Assembly (NCBI RefSeq): GCF_003667545.1
Contig: NZ_RCUV01000003.1
Location: 186,001 to 250,000 of the forward strand
Direction: 5' to 3'
Length of the DNA stretch: 64,000 nt
Source of the DNA: Mycetocola manganoxydans
GTDB lineage: Bacteria > Actinomycetota > Actinomycetes > Actinomycetales > Microbacteriaceae
Numbering within the stretch: the stretch's first letter is position 1; each line of letters begins with the position of its first letter. Positions 8,440 to 17,192 of this stretch are shown piece after piece. The notes below the pieces were generated by a model. The model made no database searches. It saw only the letters and a list, made by a program, of their open reading frames with translations, and was not told where the DNA came from. The position numbers and the translations under genes are program-made.

Positions 8440-9392
8440 GCCGGGATCAGACCCTTCTCGGTGAGGGTTCGCCAGAGTTCGACCGGAATGGACTCGGCCA
8501 TCCGGGCGGCGTTCTGCCGGAGCTGGTCGGGCTTGCTTCCTCCGACCACGATCGATGCCACGGTGTCGTCGCGGAGCGTGTACTGAAGCGCCGCGGCGGG
8601 GAGTGAGACGCCGAACTCACGACAGACGGCCGCGATCGCCTGCACCTTCTCGAGCACCCCGGCGGGAACTCCGCCGTATTCGTACCTGGCATCCGCTCCG
8701 GGGCTGTCCGTCGCGAGCAGACCGGAGTTGAACACCGAGGCGTTCACGATTCCCACACCGTGCTCCCGGCAGGCCGGTACGACACCGGCGAGCGCCGGCT
8801 GCTCCGCGAGCGTGTACCGGCCGGCGACCATGAGCAGGTCGAGCGCTCCTGTGTTCGCTGAAGCGAGCAGCGCGTCGGTGTCCATCGATCCGACGCCGAT
8901 CGCCCGGGTCATCCCTTGGTCTCGAAACGAGGCGAGGGCGGGGATCGCGACATCGAGCCCCTCGCGGAGGTTGTTGCGTTCGGGGTCGTGCAGGTAGAGA
9001 ACGTCGAACCGGTCGAGACCCGTCCGTTCGAGCGACTCCTCGACACTCGCCCGGATGCCGTCCGCGGAGAAATCCCAGACCCGCTTGAGCGACGCAGGAA
9101 CGGCGAAGTCGTTCTCGGTGTCGAGGTGATCCGCACCCTCTGGATTGTCTTCGAGCAGGCGTCCCACCTTGGTCGACACAACGAACTGGTCGCGCGGTTT
9201 GGTCGCGAGGAACGCGCCGAGCCGGCGTTCGGACAGACCGAGCCCGTAATGCGGCGCGGTGTCGAAGTAACGCACCCCGACATCCCACGCGGTCTGGAGA
9301 ATTTCCCACGCTTCGTCATCGGTGAGCGCGCGGAACAGGTTGCCAACGTTGGCGGCACCGTATCCGATGGTCGGGAGGGTCAGTTCGCTCAT
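8436..9392 (-). CDS. Aldo/keto reductase, probable L-fucose-type 1-dehydrogenase
   Basis: This 318-aa aldo/keto reductase is of the sugar 1-dehydrogenase branch (L-fucose / D-threo-aldose dehydrogenases). Active-site motifs are [16 protein letters not shown] (Asp, Tyr), STKVGRLLE (Lys) and DVLYLHDPE (His); the cofactor side is [12 protein letters not shown]. It would oxidise the pyranose C1 to the lactone used by the overlapping downstream lactonase. It overlaps the dehydratase gene stop by 4 nt. It is clearly paralogous to the truncated reductase at the window start, with near-identical active-site blocks. Confidence 0.88.
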   Translation of the reverse strand: MSELTLPTIGYGAANVGNLFRALTDDEAWEILQTAWDVGVRYFDTAPHYGLGLSERRLGAFLATKPRDQFVVSTKVGRLLEDNPEGADHLDTENDFAVPASLKRVWDFSADGIRASVEESLERTGLDRFDVLYLHDPERNNLREGLDVAIPALASFRDQGMTRAIGVGSMDTDALLASANTGALDLLMVAGRYTLAEQPALAGVVPACREHGVGIVNASVFNSGLLATDSPGADARYEYGGVPAGVLEKVQAIAAVCREFGVSLPAAALQYTLRDDTVASIVVGGSKPDQLRQNAARMAESIPVELWRTLTEKGLIPA

Positions 9393-10669
9393 GTGCCGAA
9401 AGCGTACTCGGCCCGGCTGGCGGCGTGCATCTCCATGCCGTTTCCCGGTGCGGTCGGGGCGATGTAGCAGCCGTTCCGCATATCGACGGGTGTGACGAAG
9501 TGCTCGTGCAGGTGGTCGACGAACTCAATGACCCGGTCGTCGTGGGTCGCTGTGACAGCGACGTAATCGAACATCGACAGGTGCTGCACCGCCTCACACA
9601 GCCCGACGCCGCCGGCGTGCGGGCACACCGGAACTCCGAACTTCGCGGCGAGCAGAAGGATGGCGACGTTCTCGTTGACGCCGGCGACGCGCGACGCGTC
9701 GATCTGCAGCACCTGGAGGGCGTCAGCCTGGAGGAATTGCTTGAACATGATCCGGTTGGACATGTGCTCCCCCGTGGCGACGGGAATCGGGGCGACACCG
9801 CGGGCGATGGCGGCGTGGGCGAGCAGATCGTCCGGGCTCGTTGGCTCCTCGATCCAGGCGACGTCGAATTCAGCGAGCCGTGACATCCATTCGATTGCCT
9901 CGTCGACACCCCAGCGCTGGTTCGCATCCGTTCCGATCCGGATGTCGGGTCCGACCGCTTCGCGAGCCAGTCGCATCCGCCGGATGTCGTCATCGACGCT
10001 CCCGCCGACCTTGAGCTTGATCATGCCGTAGCCGTCGGCCACCGCTTCCTTTGCGAGTCTGACCAGTTTCTCGTCGCTGTAGCCGAGCCAGCCGGGCGTT
10101 GTCGTGTACGCGGGGTAACCGGTCGCGAGCAATTCTGCCTCGCGTTCGGCGCGGCCGGGAACAGCGGCGCGGAGGATGTCGAGGGCCTCGTCTGGAGTGA
10201 TGGCATCCGTCAGGTAGCGGAAGTCGACCAGTTCGACGATCTCCTCCGGACTCATCCGGCCGAGCAACTGCCAGAGCGGAAGACCCGCGCGCTTGGCCTT
10301 GAGATCCCAGAGCGCGTTCACGACGGCGCCGATGGCCATGTGCATCACGCCCTTCTCCGGGCCCAGCCAGCGCAATTGGGAGTCCCAGACGAGCTCCCGC
10401 CACGTGGCACCCATGTGCGCAAGCAGATCCTCGGCGTTGCGTCCGACGAGGTGAGAGCAGAGGGCTTCGATCGCTGCGACCTGGACGTCGTTGCCGCGAC
10501 CGATCGTGAAGACGAAGCCGTGGCCTTCGAGGCCGTCGTCGGCATCGGTCAGCACACGGACGTATGCAGCCGAATAGTCGGGGTCCAGGTTCATCGCGTC
10601 AGAGCCGTCGAGCGACGTCGATGTCGGAAAACGGATGTCGCTGGTTTCGAGCGCGCGGATGATGCTCAC
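9389..10669 (-). CDS. L-fuconate dehydratase-like enzyme (enolase superfamily)
   Basis: This 426-aa enolase-superfamily dehydratase of the mandelate-racemase subgroup removes water from an acid sugar to give a 2-keto-3-deoxy acid. Seen in sequence are the Lys-x-Lys base motif in MIKLKVGG, the metal ligands Asp in [10 protein letters not shown], Glu in [11 protein letters not shown] and Glu in ATGEHMSN, and the His base region [12 protein letters not shown]. Length and the N-terminal block [20 protein letters not shown] match L-fuconate dehydratases. It is the first gene of the minus-strand deoxysugar operon, divergent from the FAH-hydrolase gene, from which it is separated by 172 nt. Confidence 0.9.
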   Translation of the reverse strand: MSIIRALETSDIRFPTSTSLDGSDAMNLDPDYSAAYVRVLTDADDGLEGHGFVFTIGRGNDVQVAAIEALCSHLVGRNAEDLLAHMGATWRELVWDSQLRWLGPEKGVMHMAIGAVVNALWDLKAKRAGLPLWQLLGRMSPEEIVELVDFRYLTDAITPDEALDILRAAVPGRAEREAELLATGYPAYTTTPGWLGYSDEKLVRLAKEAVADGYGMIKLKVGGSVDDDIRRMRLAREAVGPDIRIGTDANQRWGVDEAIEWMSRLAEFDVAWIEEPTSPDDLLAHAAIARGVAPIPVATGEHMSNRIMFKQFLQADALQVLQIDASRVAGVNENVAILLLAAKFGVPVCPHAGGVGLCEAVQHLSMFDYVAVTATHDDRVIEFVDHLHEHFVTPVDMRNGCYIAPTAPGNGMEMHAASRAEYAFGT

Positions 10670-10705
10670 GGGGTAAATCTCCTCGGTTGGAATAGCTCAC
10701 ACTAA

Positions 10706-10716
10706 ACATCCGATGT
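10706..10716. promoter_or_regulatory. Palindrome in divergent deoxysugar promoter region
   Basis: ACATC-C-GATGT is a perfect 11-nt palindrome, followed directly by the AT-rich TATAGAATGTCAATC. It lies about 37 nt upstream of the dehydratase start and 126 nt upstream of the hydrolase start, where an operator for both would be expected. It is short, so chance occurrence is possible. Confidence 0.35.
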
Positions 10717-10841
10717 ATAGAATGTCAATCACACCGGGGTTCGCCAATCTTGCGTTAGACGCGTGATAGGTCGGCCCGATAGTTCAGATGTTCCCGGTGC
10801 TGCTGTTGCATCACACCGGATCAGAGACAGGAAGTTGCCGC

Positions 10842-11717
10842 ATGAAGTTCGCCAGACTGGGGCCGGTCGGCTCCGAATCTCCCGTCGTCGAATCCGGCGG
10901 CACCTGGTTCGACATCTCGTCGATCACAACCGACATCGACGGTGCCTTCCTGTCATCGTCCGGCGTGGCTGACGTGCGAGCGGCGCTCGATGCCGGCACC
11001 CTCACGCCTCTCGCCGGTGCCGATGAGTTGCGGATCGGGGCCCCGATCGCGCGCCCGAGCGCGGTGATCTGCATCGGCATGAACTACGCCGCTCACGCCG
11101 CCGAGTCCGGCTCTCTGCCACCGGAGATCCCGATCATGTTCATGAAGACGCCGAACACCGTTGTCGGCCCGAACGATTCCGTCGAGATCCCGCGGGGCAG
11201 CACCAAAACCGACTGGGAGGTCGAGCTCGGCGTCGTCATCGGCACGCGCGCCTCCTACCTCGACTCCCCCGAAGACGCCGCAGGCCACATCGCCGGATTC
11301 GTCACCGCCAACGACGTTTCGGAGCGCACGTTCCAACTCGAGGTCTCGGGCGGGCAGTGGTCGAAGGGCAAGTGCGCGCCCGGGTTCAACCCGACCGGGC
11401 CCTGGCTCGTCACGCCGGATGAGGTGAACGCGGCCGACGTTCGCCTCACGAGTTTCGTGAACGGCGAACCTCGACAGGACTCCTCGACCGCCGACCTGAT
11501 CTTCAGTGTCGAGTACATCATCTGGCACCTCAGCCAGTACCTCGCTCTCGAGCCGGGGGACCTCGTTCTCACCGGAACCCCTGAGGGTGTCGCGCTCTCG
11601 GGGCGGTTCCCGTACCTTGCCGACGGTGACGTGGTCGAGGTCGAGATCGAGGGACTCGGGCGCCAGCGCCAGGTGTTCACGGCGCACGCCGACGACCGCG
11701 CAGCCACAAAGGAGTAG
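10842..11717 (+). CDS. FAH-family hydrolase (2,4-diketo-3-deoxy acid sugar hydrolase-like)
   Basis: This 291-aa member of the fumarylacetoacetate hydrolase family cleaves C-C bonds in diketo acids. Metal ligands are visible in KTDWEVELGVVIG and FVTANDVSER; GKCAPGFNPTGPW and LTGTPEGVALSG are the family substrate-side motifs. In the L-fucose and L-rhamnose diketo routes this enzyme splits the 2,4-diketo-3-deoxy acid into pyruvate and lactate. The ATG at 10842 is chosen over the upstream in-frame ATG at 10788 because ACAGGAAG precedes it and homology begins at KFARLGP. It is followed 4 nt later by the SDR gene, its expected partner. Confidence 0.87.
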   Translation: MKFARLGPVGSESPVVESGGTWFDISSITTDIDGAFLSSSGVADVRAALDAGTLTPLAGADELRIGAPIARPSAVICIGMNYAAHAAESGSLPPEIPIMFMKTPNTVVGPNDSVEIPRGSTKTDWEVELGVVIGTRASYLDSPEDAAGHIAGFVTANDVSERTFQLEVSGGQWSKGKCAPGFNPTGPWLVTPDEVNAADVRLTSFVNGEPRQDSSTADLIFSVEYIIWHLSQYLALEPGDLVLTGTPEGVALSGRFPYLADGDVVEVEIEGLGRQRQVFTAHADDRAATKE

Positions 11718-11721
11718 ACCC

Positions 11722-12471
11722 ATGCCAGAGTTCGACAACCTCGTCGCCGTCGTGACCGGCGGTGCGTCCGGAATCGGCGCAGCCATCGCCGCTCGACTGG
11801 CTGAGGGCGGGGCACGGGTTGCCGTGCTCGACCTCAATCCCGCCGACGCAGACCCCGCCCACTTCGCACTCGAAGCGAACGTCGCGGACCGCGCGTCGGT
11901 GGACGCAGCAATCGCGACCGTCGCGGAGAAGTTCGGCCGGATCGACGTCGTCGTCAACAACGCGGGCATCGGTGCCCAGGGAACAATCGCCGACAACGAC
12001 GACGACGAGTGGGCCCGGGTATTCAGCATCAACGTCACCGGGATCGCGCGGGTGTCGAGCGCCGCTCTGCCCTGGCTGCGGCAGTCCCCGTCCGCCGCCA
12101 TCGTCAACACATCTTCGATAGCCGCGACCGCAGGCCTCCCGGCGCGTGCCCTCTACACCGCGTCGAAGGGGGCGGTCCTCTCGCTGACCCGCGCGATGGC
12201 CGCCGATCACTTGCGTGAGGGCATCCGCGTCAATGCCGTCAACCCGGGAACGGCCGACACCCCCTGGGTAGCACGTCTGCTCGACAGTGCCGACGACCCC
12301 GAGGCCGAGCGCGCCGCCCTCAACGCACGTCAACCGCACGGCCGCCTCGTCTCCCCCCAGGAGGTTGCGGATGCTGTCGCCTACCTCGCCAGTCCGCGCT
12401 CGGGCTCAACGACCGGCACCGCGATCGCCGTCGACGGCGGGATGCAGGAATTGCGGCTCCGCCCCGAGTGA
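11722..12471 (+). CDS. SDR oxidoreductase, probable 2-keto-3-deoxy-L-fuconate dehydrogenase
   Basis: This 249-aa classical short-chain dehydrogenase has the NAD-binding glycine motif TGGASGIG near residue 11, then NNAG, catalytic Ser in VNTSSIA and Tyr-x3-Lys in LYTASKGAV, and a C-terminal GTAIAVDGG end typical of enoyl/keto-acid sugar SDRs. In this context it would oxidise C4 of the 2-keto-3-deoxy acid to the diketo acid cleaved by the hydrolase encoded 4 nt upstream. The ATG at 11722 follows AAGGAG. The exact substrate is inferred from neighbours. Confidence 0.85.
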   Translation: MPEFDNLVAVVTGGASGIGAAIAARLAEGGARVAVLDLNPADADPAHFALEANVADRASVDAAIATVAEKFGRIDVVVNNAGIGAQGTIADNDDDEWARVFSINVTGIARVSSAALPWLRQSPSAAIVNTSSIAATAGLPARALYTASKGAVLSLTRAMAADHLREGIRVNAVNPGTADTPWVARLLDSADDPEAERAALNARQPHGRLVSPQEVADAVAYLASPRSGSTTGTAIAVDGGMQELRLRPE

Positions 12472-12547
12472 ACGGCGCGGCGTAGCAGGAATCGACCACC
12501 CTCGCACGGTCTGGTCAGCGAGCCTGTGCGCACCCCAGACTGGGGCG

Positions 12548-13345
12548 ATGACATCTCAATTACAGAAGGCTGAACTCCTCAACCGACTCCACGCCCCGGG
12601 GAACCCCCTGATCGTCACCAACGTGTGGGACGCGATCAGCGCCAAAATCGTCTCGGAAGCACCCGGCGTCCAGGCGCTCGCGAGCGCCTCACACTCGGTC
12701 TCGTTCGCCCACGGCGTGCCCGACAACGAGGGCCTCAGCGTCGACCAGGCGATCCACGCCGCCACCCTCATCGCCCGAGCCACCGATCTGCCGTTGTCTG
12801 TCGACTTCGAGAAGGGCTACGCGACGGATGCCGCCGGCGTCGGCGCCAATGTCCGTCGCCTCATCGAGGAATCCGGTGCCGTCGGCATCAACATCGAGGA
12901 TTCGCTCGAAGCAGCGACAGGTGGTCAGCGCAGCATCGATGACGCGGCCGCCCGTGTGGCCGCCGCCCGCGCTGCCGGTGACGCCACCGGCATCCCGCTC
13001 GTCATCAACGCGCGCGTGGACACGCTGGCCGGCGGAGGGACGTGGGAAGACGCGGTCACTCGCGCCAACGCGTACCTCGACGCCGGGGCCGACGTCATCT
13101 TCTTCCTCGGGCTCGTCAACGAAGACACGGTCAAGCGAGCGCTCGACGAGGTGAACGGACGGCTCTCGACCATCGGTTCCGCCGGCGGAGTTCCGCTGAA
13201 GAAGCTTGCCGAACTGGGCATCTCGCGGGTCAGCTTCGGACCGCAGACGATGGGTCTCGCCCTCGCTGCGCTGCAGCGGGCGGCGACCACTCTCACCGCC
13301 CTGGGCGACTACCCCGAGGACCTGAGCTTTAAGTTCGAGCTGTAG
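12548..13345 (+). CDS. Isocitrate lyase/PEP mutase-family protein
   Basis: This 265-aa TIM-barrel protein of the ICL/PEPM superfamily shows VTNVWDAISAKI at the start, VDFEKGYATD in the substrate region, VGINIEDS with the metal-binding Glu-Asp, and LVINARVDTL. The Cys-containing KKCGH signature of true isocitrate lyases is absent, so a lyase or decarboxylase acting on a small 2-oxo or malate-like acid is more likely. The start is ATG 12548, six bases after CAGACT, compatible with a leaderless transcript. It lies 76 nt after the SDR on the same strand; a role in disposal of deoxysugar products is only inferred. Confidence 0.8.
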   Translation: MTSQLQKAELLNRLHAPGNPLIVTNVWDAISAKIVSEAPGVQALASASHSVSFAHGVPDNEGLSVDQAIHAATLIARATDLPLSVDFEKGYATDAAGVGANVRRLIEESGAVGINIEDSLEAATGGQRSIDDAAARVAAARAAGDATGIPLVINARVDTLAGGGTWEDAVTRANAYLDAGADVIFFLGLVNEDTVKRALDEVNGRLSTIGSAGGVPLKKLAELGISRVSFGPQTMGLALAALQRAATTLTALGDYPEDLSFKFEL

Positions 13346-13348
13346 CTC

Positions 13349-14125
13349 TCAGGCACCCTGTCGCAGGGTGAGGATTTCTGCACCATCGTCGGTGATCGCG
13401 ATCGTGTGCTCGCTGTGTGCGGTGCGAGCACCGGTCGCGCTCCGGAGTGTCCAGCCGTCGGCATCCGTGACGAGGACCGACGTGTCTTCCATCACCCACG
13501 GCTCGAGGGCGAGGAGCAGACCCGGGCGCAGCTTGTATCCGCGGCCCGGCCGCCCGTCATTGGCGACGTGCGGGTCCTGGTGCATCGTCGATCCGATGCC
13601 GTGCCCGCCGAACTCCATGTTGATCGGGTACCCCGCCTCGCTGAGAACGGAGCCGATGGCGTGGGAGATATCGCCGATGCGCGCCCCCGGCCGGGCTGCG
13701 GCGATGCCCGCCTCCAGCGCTCGCTCGGTCGCATCGATCATCGCGACACTCGCGGCGGGCCTGGAGTTGCCCACGAGGAAGCTCACGGCTGAGTCCGCGG
13801 CGACTCCTCCGGTCAGCACGGCGAGGTCGAGCGTCAGAAGATCTCCGTCAGCGAGCGCGTAGTCATGCGGAAGCCCGTGAAGGACGGCGTCGTTGACGGC
13901 CGTGCAGATGTAGTGGCCGAACGGGCCGCGACCAAACGAGGGAGCGTAGTCGACGTAGCAGGACTCAGCTCCCGCATCGGCGATCATTTCCTGTGCCCAG
14001 CGGTCGATGTCGAGGAGGTTCGTGCCGACCGTCGTGCGGTCCTTGATCGTCTGGAGAATGTGCGCGACGACGCTGCCCGTGCGTTTCGCCTGGGTCAATT
14101 CGGCGGGGTTCAGAATTTCGATCAT
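13349..14125 (-). CDS. map: Type I methionine aminopeptidase
   Basis: This 258-aa MetAP removes the initiator Met from new proteins. All five metal ligands can be placed: Asp in LTLDLAV, Asp in AADSAVSF, His in GGHGIGS, Glu in LALEPWVM and Glu in AHSEHTIAI. The substrate His is in FGHYICTAVND. It is 6 nt downstream of dcd and converges with the lyase gene, with which it shares a hairpin. Actinobacteria often carry two map genes; this one lacks the N-terminal SH3-binding extension, and the adk-adjacent copy would lie elsewhere. Confidence 0.93.
   Translation of the reverse strand: MIEILNPAELTQAKRTGSVVAHILQTIKDRTTVGTNLLDIDRWAQEMIADAGAESCYVDYAPSFGRGPFGHYICTAVNDAVLHGLPHDYALADGDLLTLDLAVLTGGVAADSAVSFLVGNSRPAASVAMIDATERALEAGIAAARPGARIGDISHAIGSVLSEAGYPINMEFGGHGIGSTMHQDPHVANDGRPGRGYKLRPGLLLALEPWVMEDTSVLVTDADGWTLRSATGARTAHSEHTIAITDDGAEILTLRQGA
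13354..13370. terminator. Hairpin shared by convergent genes
   Basis: CACCCTG-TCG-CAGGGTG is a perfect 7-bp stem with a 3-nt loop. It starts 8 nt after the plus-strand lyase stop and lies inside the last codons of map. Its position suggests termination of the plus-strand transcript. Confidence 0.5.
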
Positions 14126-14131
14126 GTGGCG

Positions 14132-14737
14132 TTAGTTTCCGGCGCGCCCGGCGTCGAGGACACCGACATCGGTGCGGTGGAAGTTCTGGAACGAGCGGGA
14201 TGCCGTCGGGCCGCGCTGGCCCTGGTAGCGGGAGCTGTATTCGGCGGAGCCGTATGGTTTCTCGGCGGCCGAGCTCAGCTGGAAGAAGCAGAGCTGGCCG
14301 ATCTTCATTCCCGGCCACAGTTTGATCGGCAGGGTGGCAACGTTGCTGAGTTCGAGGGTCACGTGTCCGCTGAAGCCGGGGTCGATGAACCCGGCGGTGG
14401 AGTGGGTGAGCAGGCCGAGCCGCCCCAGCGAGCTCTTGCCTTCGAGCCGGGCTGCGACGTCATCCGGCAGGGTCACCTGTTCGTAGGTGGAGCCGAGCAC
14501 GAACTCGCCCGGGTGCAGAATAAACGGCTCGTCCGGCTTCGCCTCGATCAGGCGGGTCAGTTCGGGCTGGTCTTCGGCCGGGTCGATGTACGGATACTTG
14601 TGGTTGTCGAACAGACGGAAGTAGCGGTCGAGGCGCACGTCGACGCTCGATGGCTGGACCATATCGGTATGCGACGGCTCGAGGCCGATGCGTCCGGAGG
14701 CCAGTTCTGCTTTGATGTCGCGGTCGGAGAGAAGCAC
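14132..14737 (-). CDS. dcd: dCTP deaminase (actinobacterial type)
   Basis: This 201-aa dCTP deaminase makes dUTP, and in several actinobacteria dUMP directly, for dTTP synthesis. Characteristic segments are [12 protein letters not shown] at the start, [11 protein letters not shown], the catalytic/nucleotide block [18 protein letters not shown] with [12 protein letters not shown], and the C-terminal [12 protein letters not shown] tail that closes on the triphosphate. The HSTAG form, with Thr then Ala, is found in bifunctional deaminase/dUTPases. The GTG start at 14737 has a TAAGCT element exactly six bases upstream and no Shine-Dalgarno sequence, so it is probably leaderless. It is followed by map. 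Confidence 0.95.
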   Translation of the reverse strand: MLLSDRDIKAELASGRIGLEPSHTDMVQPSSVDVRLDRYFRLFDNHKYPYIDPAEDQPELTRLIEAKPDEPFILHPGEFVLGSTYEQVTLPDDVAARLEGKSSLGRLGLLTHSTAGFIDPGFSGHVTLELSNVATLPIKLWPGMKIGQLCFFQLSSAAEKPYGSAEYSSRYQGQRGPTASRSFQNFHRTDVGVLDAGRAGN

Positions 14738-14743
14738 GAGGTC

Positions 14744-14749
14744 AGCTTA
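14744..14749 (-). promoter_or_regulatory. Leaderless -10 element of dcd
   Basis: TAAGCT, then six bases (GACCTC), then the GTG start of dcd. This matches the TAnnnT-N6-start layout seen at six other genes in the window. Confidence 0.6.
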
Positions 14750-14797
14750 TAAGGGCCGGGCTTGATAGTATGGCGACGGTCGCCCGAGGCGACACGT

Positions 14798-14868
14798 GCG
14801 GATGTAGTTCAATGGCAGAACTTCAGCTTCCCAAGCTGATAGCGCGGGTTCGATTCCCGTCATCCGCT
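14798..14868 (+). tRNA. tRNA-Gly (anticodon CCC)
   Basis: A 71-nt cloverleaf without encoded CCA. Acceptor stem GCGGATG pairs with CATCCGC; D arm GTTC/GAAC; anticodon stem TCAGC/GCTGA with loop TTCCCAA giving anticodon CCC (reads GGG glycine codons); T arm GCGGG-TTCGATT-CCCGT with one G-T pair; discriminator T. It is divergent from dcd. No duplicated 3' end that would mark an integration site was seen downstream, and the following 200 nt contain no recognisable gene. Confidence 0.95.
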
Positions 14869-15072
14869 CTCTTCGTACAGGCGCTTCCTCTGGATCAGCA
14901 CCTCAGGCTGCCACCGCCGACAGCACGACGGGATCTTCGCACCCCCGCGCGAACCCCCGGATGCGTCGATCGATGTCACGCTGCAGAATTCGCGCACCGA
15001 TTCGCTCAGCAACGGGAGCGAGCCACCGCGGCTTGCATGCGAAGTTGTAGCGCCGCGGGCAGTCAGCCCCCG

Positions 15073-16353
15073 TCACGTTCGGACGACAGCTCCACCCCGT
15101 TTGCGCGAGATCGCATCGACCGTTGCCGCCAGGATGAGGACACCGCCCGTGACCGCGTAGTTCACCCCGGCCGGAAGGTTGAGCAGGCCGAGCCCGTTTG
15201 TGATCACCGCGATCACCAGAGCCCCGACCGCGGCATGCAGAAGACGACCCCGGCCACCGAACAGGCTCACTCCACCGACGACGGCAGCAGCGACACCGCT
15301 CAGAACGAGATCACGCCCCGCAGCGGCATCCACGGAGCCGACCTTGCTGATCGAGAACAGTCCGGCAACGACGGCGAGCGTCGAGCAGATGATGAACGCG
15401 ACCCACCGCACCATCACGACCTTGATGCCGGCGCGCCGTGCGGCTTCGGCGTTGCCGCCGATCGCGTAGATGTTCCGCCCGAACCTGGTCCGGTCGAGCA
15501 CGAATGTTCCGCCCCAGAGGATGAGCAACACGATCGGCACGACGATGGGTACGCCTTGCACGGCACGGATGGACTGCCCGCGGTCCTGGTTGAGGATGAA
15601 AACGACGGCACCGCCGAGGACGGCGATGACACCGAGTTTGATCCAGACAAGGGTGATCGTGCGATTGAGCACTCCGGCACGGGCCCGCCGGGCACGGTCC
15701 CAGAAGGAAGTGCCTGCTGACACAGCAAGAATGACGCCGAGCATGAGCCAGCCGGCCCACGGCGGCATGTTGCGGTTCTGGATCGCGAGAATCTCGGGGA
15801 TCTGCACCCGGTACAGGCCGCCTGCACCGATGATGACGAGCGACACTCCCTGGAGACCGAGGAACAGGCCGAGGGTGACGACGAACGACGGTATCCCCAC
15901 TCTCGACACGAAGAAACCGATGAACGTGCCGATCGCCATCCCGGTGGCGAAAGCAATACCGAGAGCGAGGACCCAGTTGAACCCGTGGACGTTCACGAGA
16001 ACGATGAAGATACACATGGTCACGCCCGCCGTCACGCCGGCGGAAAGGTCGATCTCCCCGAGGAGGATGACGAAGACGAGCGCCATGCCGAGCATGACGA
16101 GGGTCGCCGCCTGGGTCATGAGGTTCGCGAAGTTCCGCTCGGTGAGGAAGACGGGGCTGAGGATCGAGAACAGGATGCTGAGGCCAACGAAACCGCCGAT
16201 GGCCGGCAGCGCCCCCATCTCGCCGCCGCGAACGCGCGAGAGCCAGCCGCGAACCTGATCGCCGACACCGCCCTCGAGCCCGCTTCCGATCTGGTCGGTG
16301 ACGATCGGTGCGGGGGCTGCCTCCGACGTCGGGACCGCCTGCTGAGCGCTCAT
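15073..16353 (-). CDS. Sugar ABC transporter permease (XylH/FrcC-like)
   Basis: This 426-aa multi-spanning permease of the BPD_transp_2 family is longer than the RbsC-like one in this window because of a charged central insertion (around FWDRARRARAGVLNR), as in xylose-type permeases. Family motifs are LLGEIDLSAGVTAG and GGVSLFGGRGRLL. It is the last gene of the operon binding protein-ATPase-permease and overlaps the ATPase stop by 4 nt (ATGA), showing translational coupling. The xylose-type identity rests on architecture and on the operator-like sites upstream of the operon; the substrate is not proven. Confidence 0.9.
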   Translation of the reverse strand: MSAQQAVPTSEAAPAPIVTDQIGSGLEGGVGDQVRGWLSRVRGGEMGALPAIGGFVGLSILFSILSPVFLTERNFANLMTQAATLVMLGMALVFVILLGEIDLSAGVTAGVTMCIFIVLVNVHGFNWVLALGIAFATGMAIGTFIGFFVSRVGIPSFVVTLGLFLGLQGVSLVIIGAGGLYRVQIPEILAIQNRNMPPWAGWLMLGVILAVSAGTSFWDRARRARAGVLNRTITLVWIKLGVIAVLGGAVVFILNQDRGQSIRAVQGVPIVVPIVLLILWGGTFVLDRTRFGRNIYAIGGNAEAARRAGIKVVMVRWVAFIICSTLAVVAGLFSISKVGSVDAAAGRDLVLSGVAAAVVGGVSLFGGRGRLLHAAVGALVIAVITNGLGLLNLPAGVNYAVTGGVLILAATVDAISRKRGGAVVRT

Positions 16354-17102
16354 GGCGTTGCTCCCGCCGGGATTTTGGTGCCGGTGATGTAGCCGACGAC
16401 CTCATCGCTCGTCGTCTCGGAGGTCTCGAGCGACGCCACCATCTGGCCGAGGTACAAGACGTTGATGTGGTCGGCGACGGCGAACAGGTCGACGAGGTTG
16501 TGGCTGATGATGATCACCGCGACCCCCTGTTCGGCGAGGCGCTTGACGAGATTGAGCACCTGTTCCGTCTGCGCGACACCGAGCGCCGCGGTCGGTTCGT
16601 CGAGAATGACGACGCGCGCCTTCTTGAGCACAGCGCGAGCGATCGCCACGGTCTGGCGTTGACCGCCGGACAGCGATGAGACCTTCTGCCGCACGGACTT
16701 CACGGTGCGAACGGACAGGGAACGGAGAGTGTCGGATGCGTCGCGCTCCATCCGCCCCTCATCGAACGTTCCGAAGCGGGTCTCCTCGCGGCCGAGGAAC
16801 ATGTTCTGGACGATGTCGAGGTTGTCGCAGAGCGCGAGGTCCTGATAGACCACCTCGATACCGAGCCTGGCGGCGTCGCGGGGCGAGTGCAGCGTCACCT
16901 CCTCACCGTCGAAGAGCACCGTTCCGGCGTCATAGGGCTGCACCCCGGCAAGCCCCTTGATGAGTGTTGACTTACCCGCGCCGTTATCGCCGACGAGGGC
17001 GGTGACCTTGCCGGGGTAGGCCTTGAGCCCGACCCCTTTGAGCACGCTCACGGGGCCAAAACTCTTCACAACGCCTGACAGTTCAATGAGCGGTACGTCC
17101 AT
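16350..17102 (-). CDS. Sugar ABC transporter ATP-binding protein, single domain
   Basis: This 250-aa ABC ATPase is of the carbohydrate CUT2 branch but has only one nucleotide-binding domain, as in FrcA-like systems, unlike the 502-aa tandem protein at 2678-4186. Walker A is GDNGAGKST, signature LSGGQRQTVAIARA, Walker B VVILDEPTAAL, switch His in IIISHNL. It would work as a homodimer. The ATG at 17102 is chosen because AGGAGGAAGGA precedes it; the 26 codons upstream in frame have no homology. It lies about 90 nt after the binding-protein gene. Confidence 0.9.
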   Translation of the reverse strand: MDVPLIELSGVVKSFGPVSVLKGVGLKAYPGKVTALVGDNGAGKSTLIKGLAGVQPYDAGTVLFDGEEVTLHSPRDAARLGIEVVYQDLALCDNLDIVQNMFLGREETRFGTFDEGRMERDASDTLRSLSVRTVKSVRQKVSSLSGGQRQTVAIARAVLKKARVVILDEPTAALGVAQTEQVLNLVKRLAEQGVAVIIISHNLVDLFAVADHINVLYLGQMVASLETSETTSDEVVGYITGTKIPAGATP

Positions 17103-17192
17103 GTCCGGTTCCTTCCTCCTGCCGATGCCACTGAGACGCGCGTGGTCCGGGCCGCGCCGCGAGGACCCGACCCGGACCATACGTGATGGTGA

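Noticed and set aside
14798-15072. tRNA-Gly as integration site with a mobile element downstream
   Set aside because: No duplicated tRNA 3' end, no integrase, and the next genes are an ordinary ABC operon.
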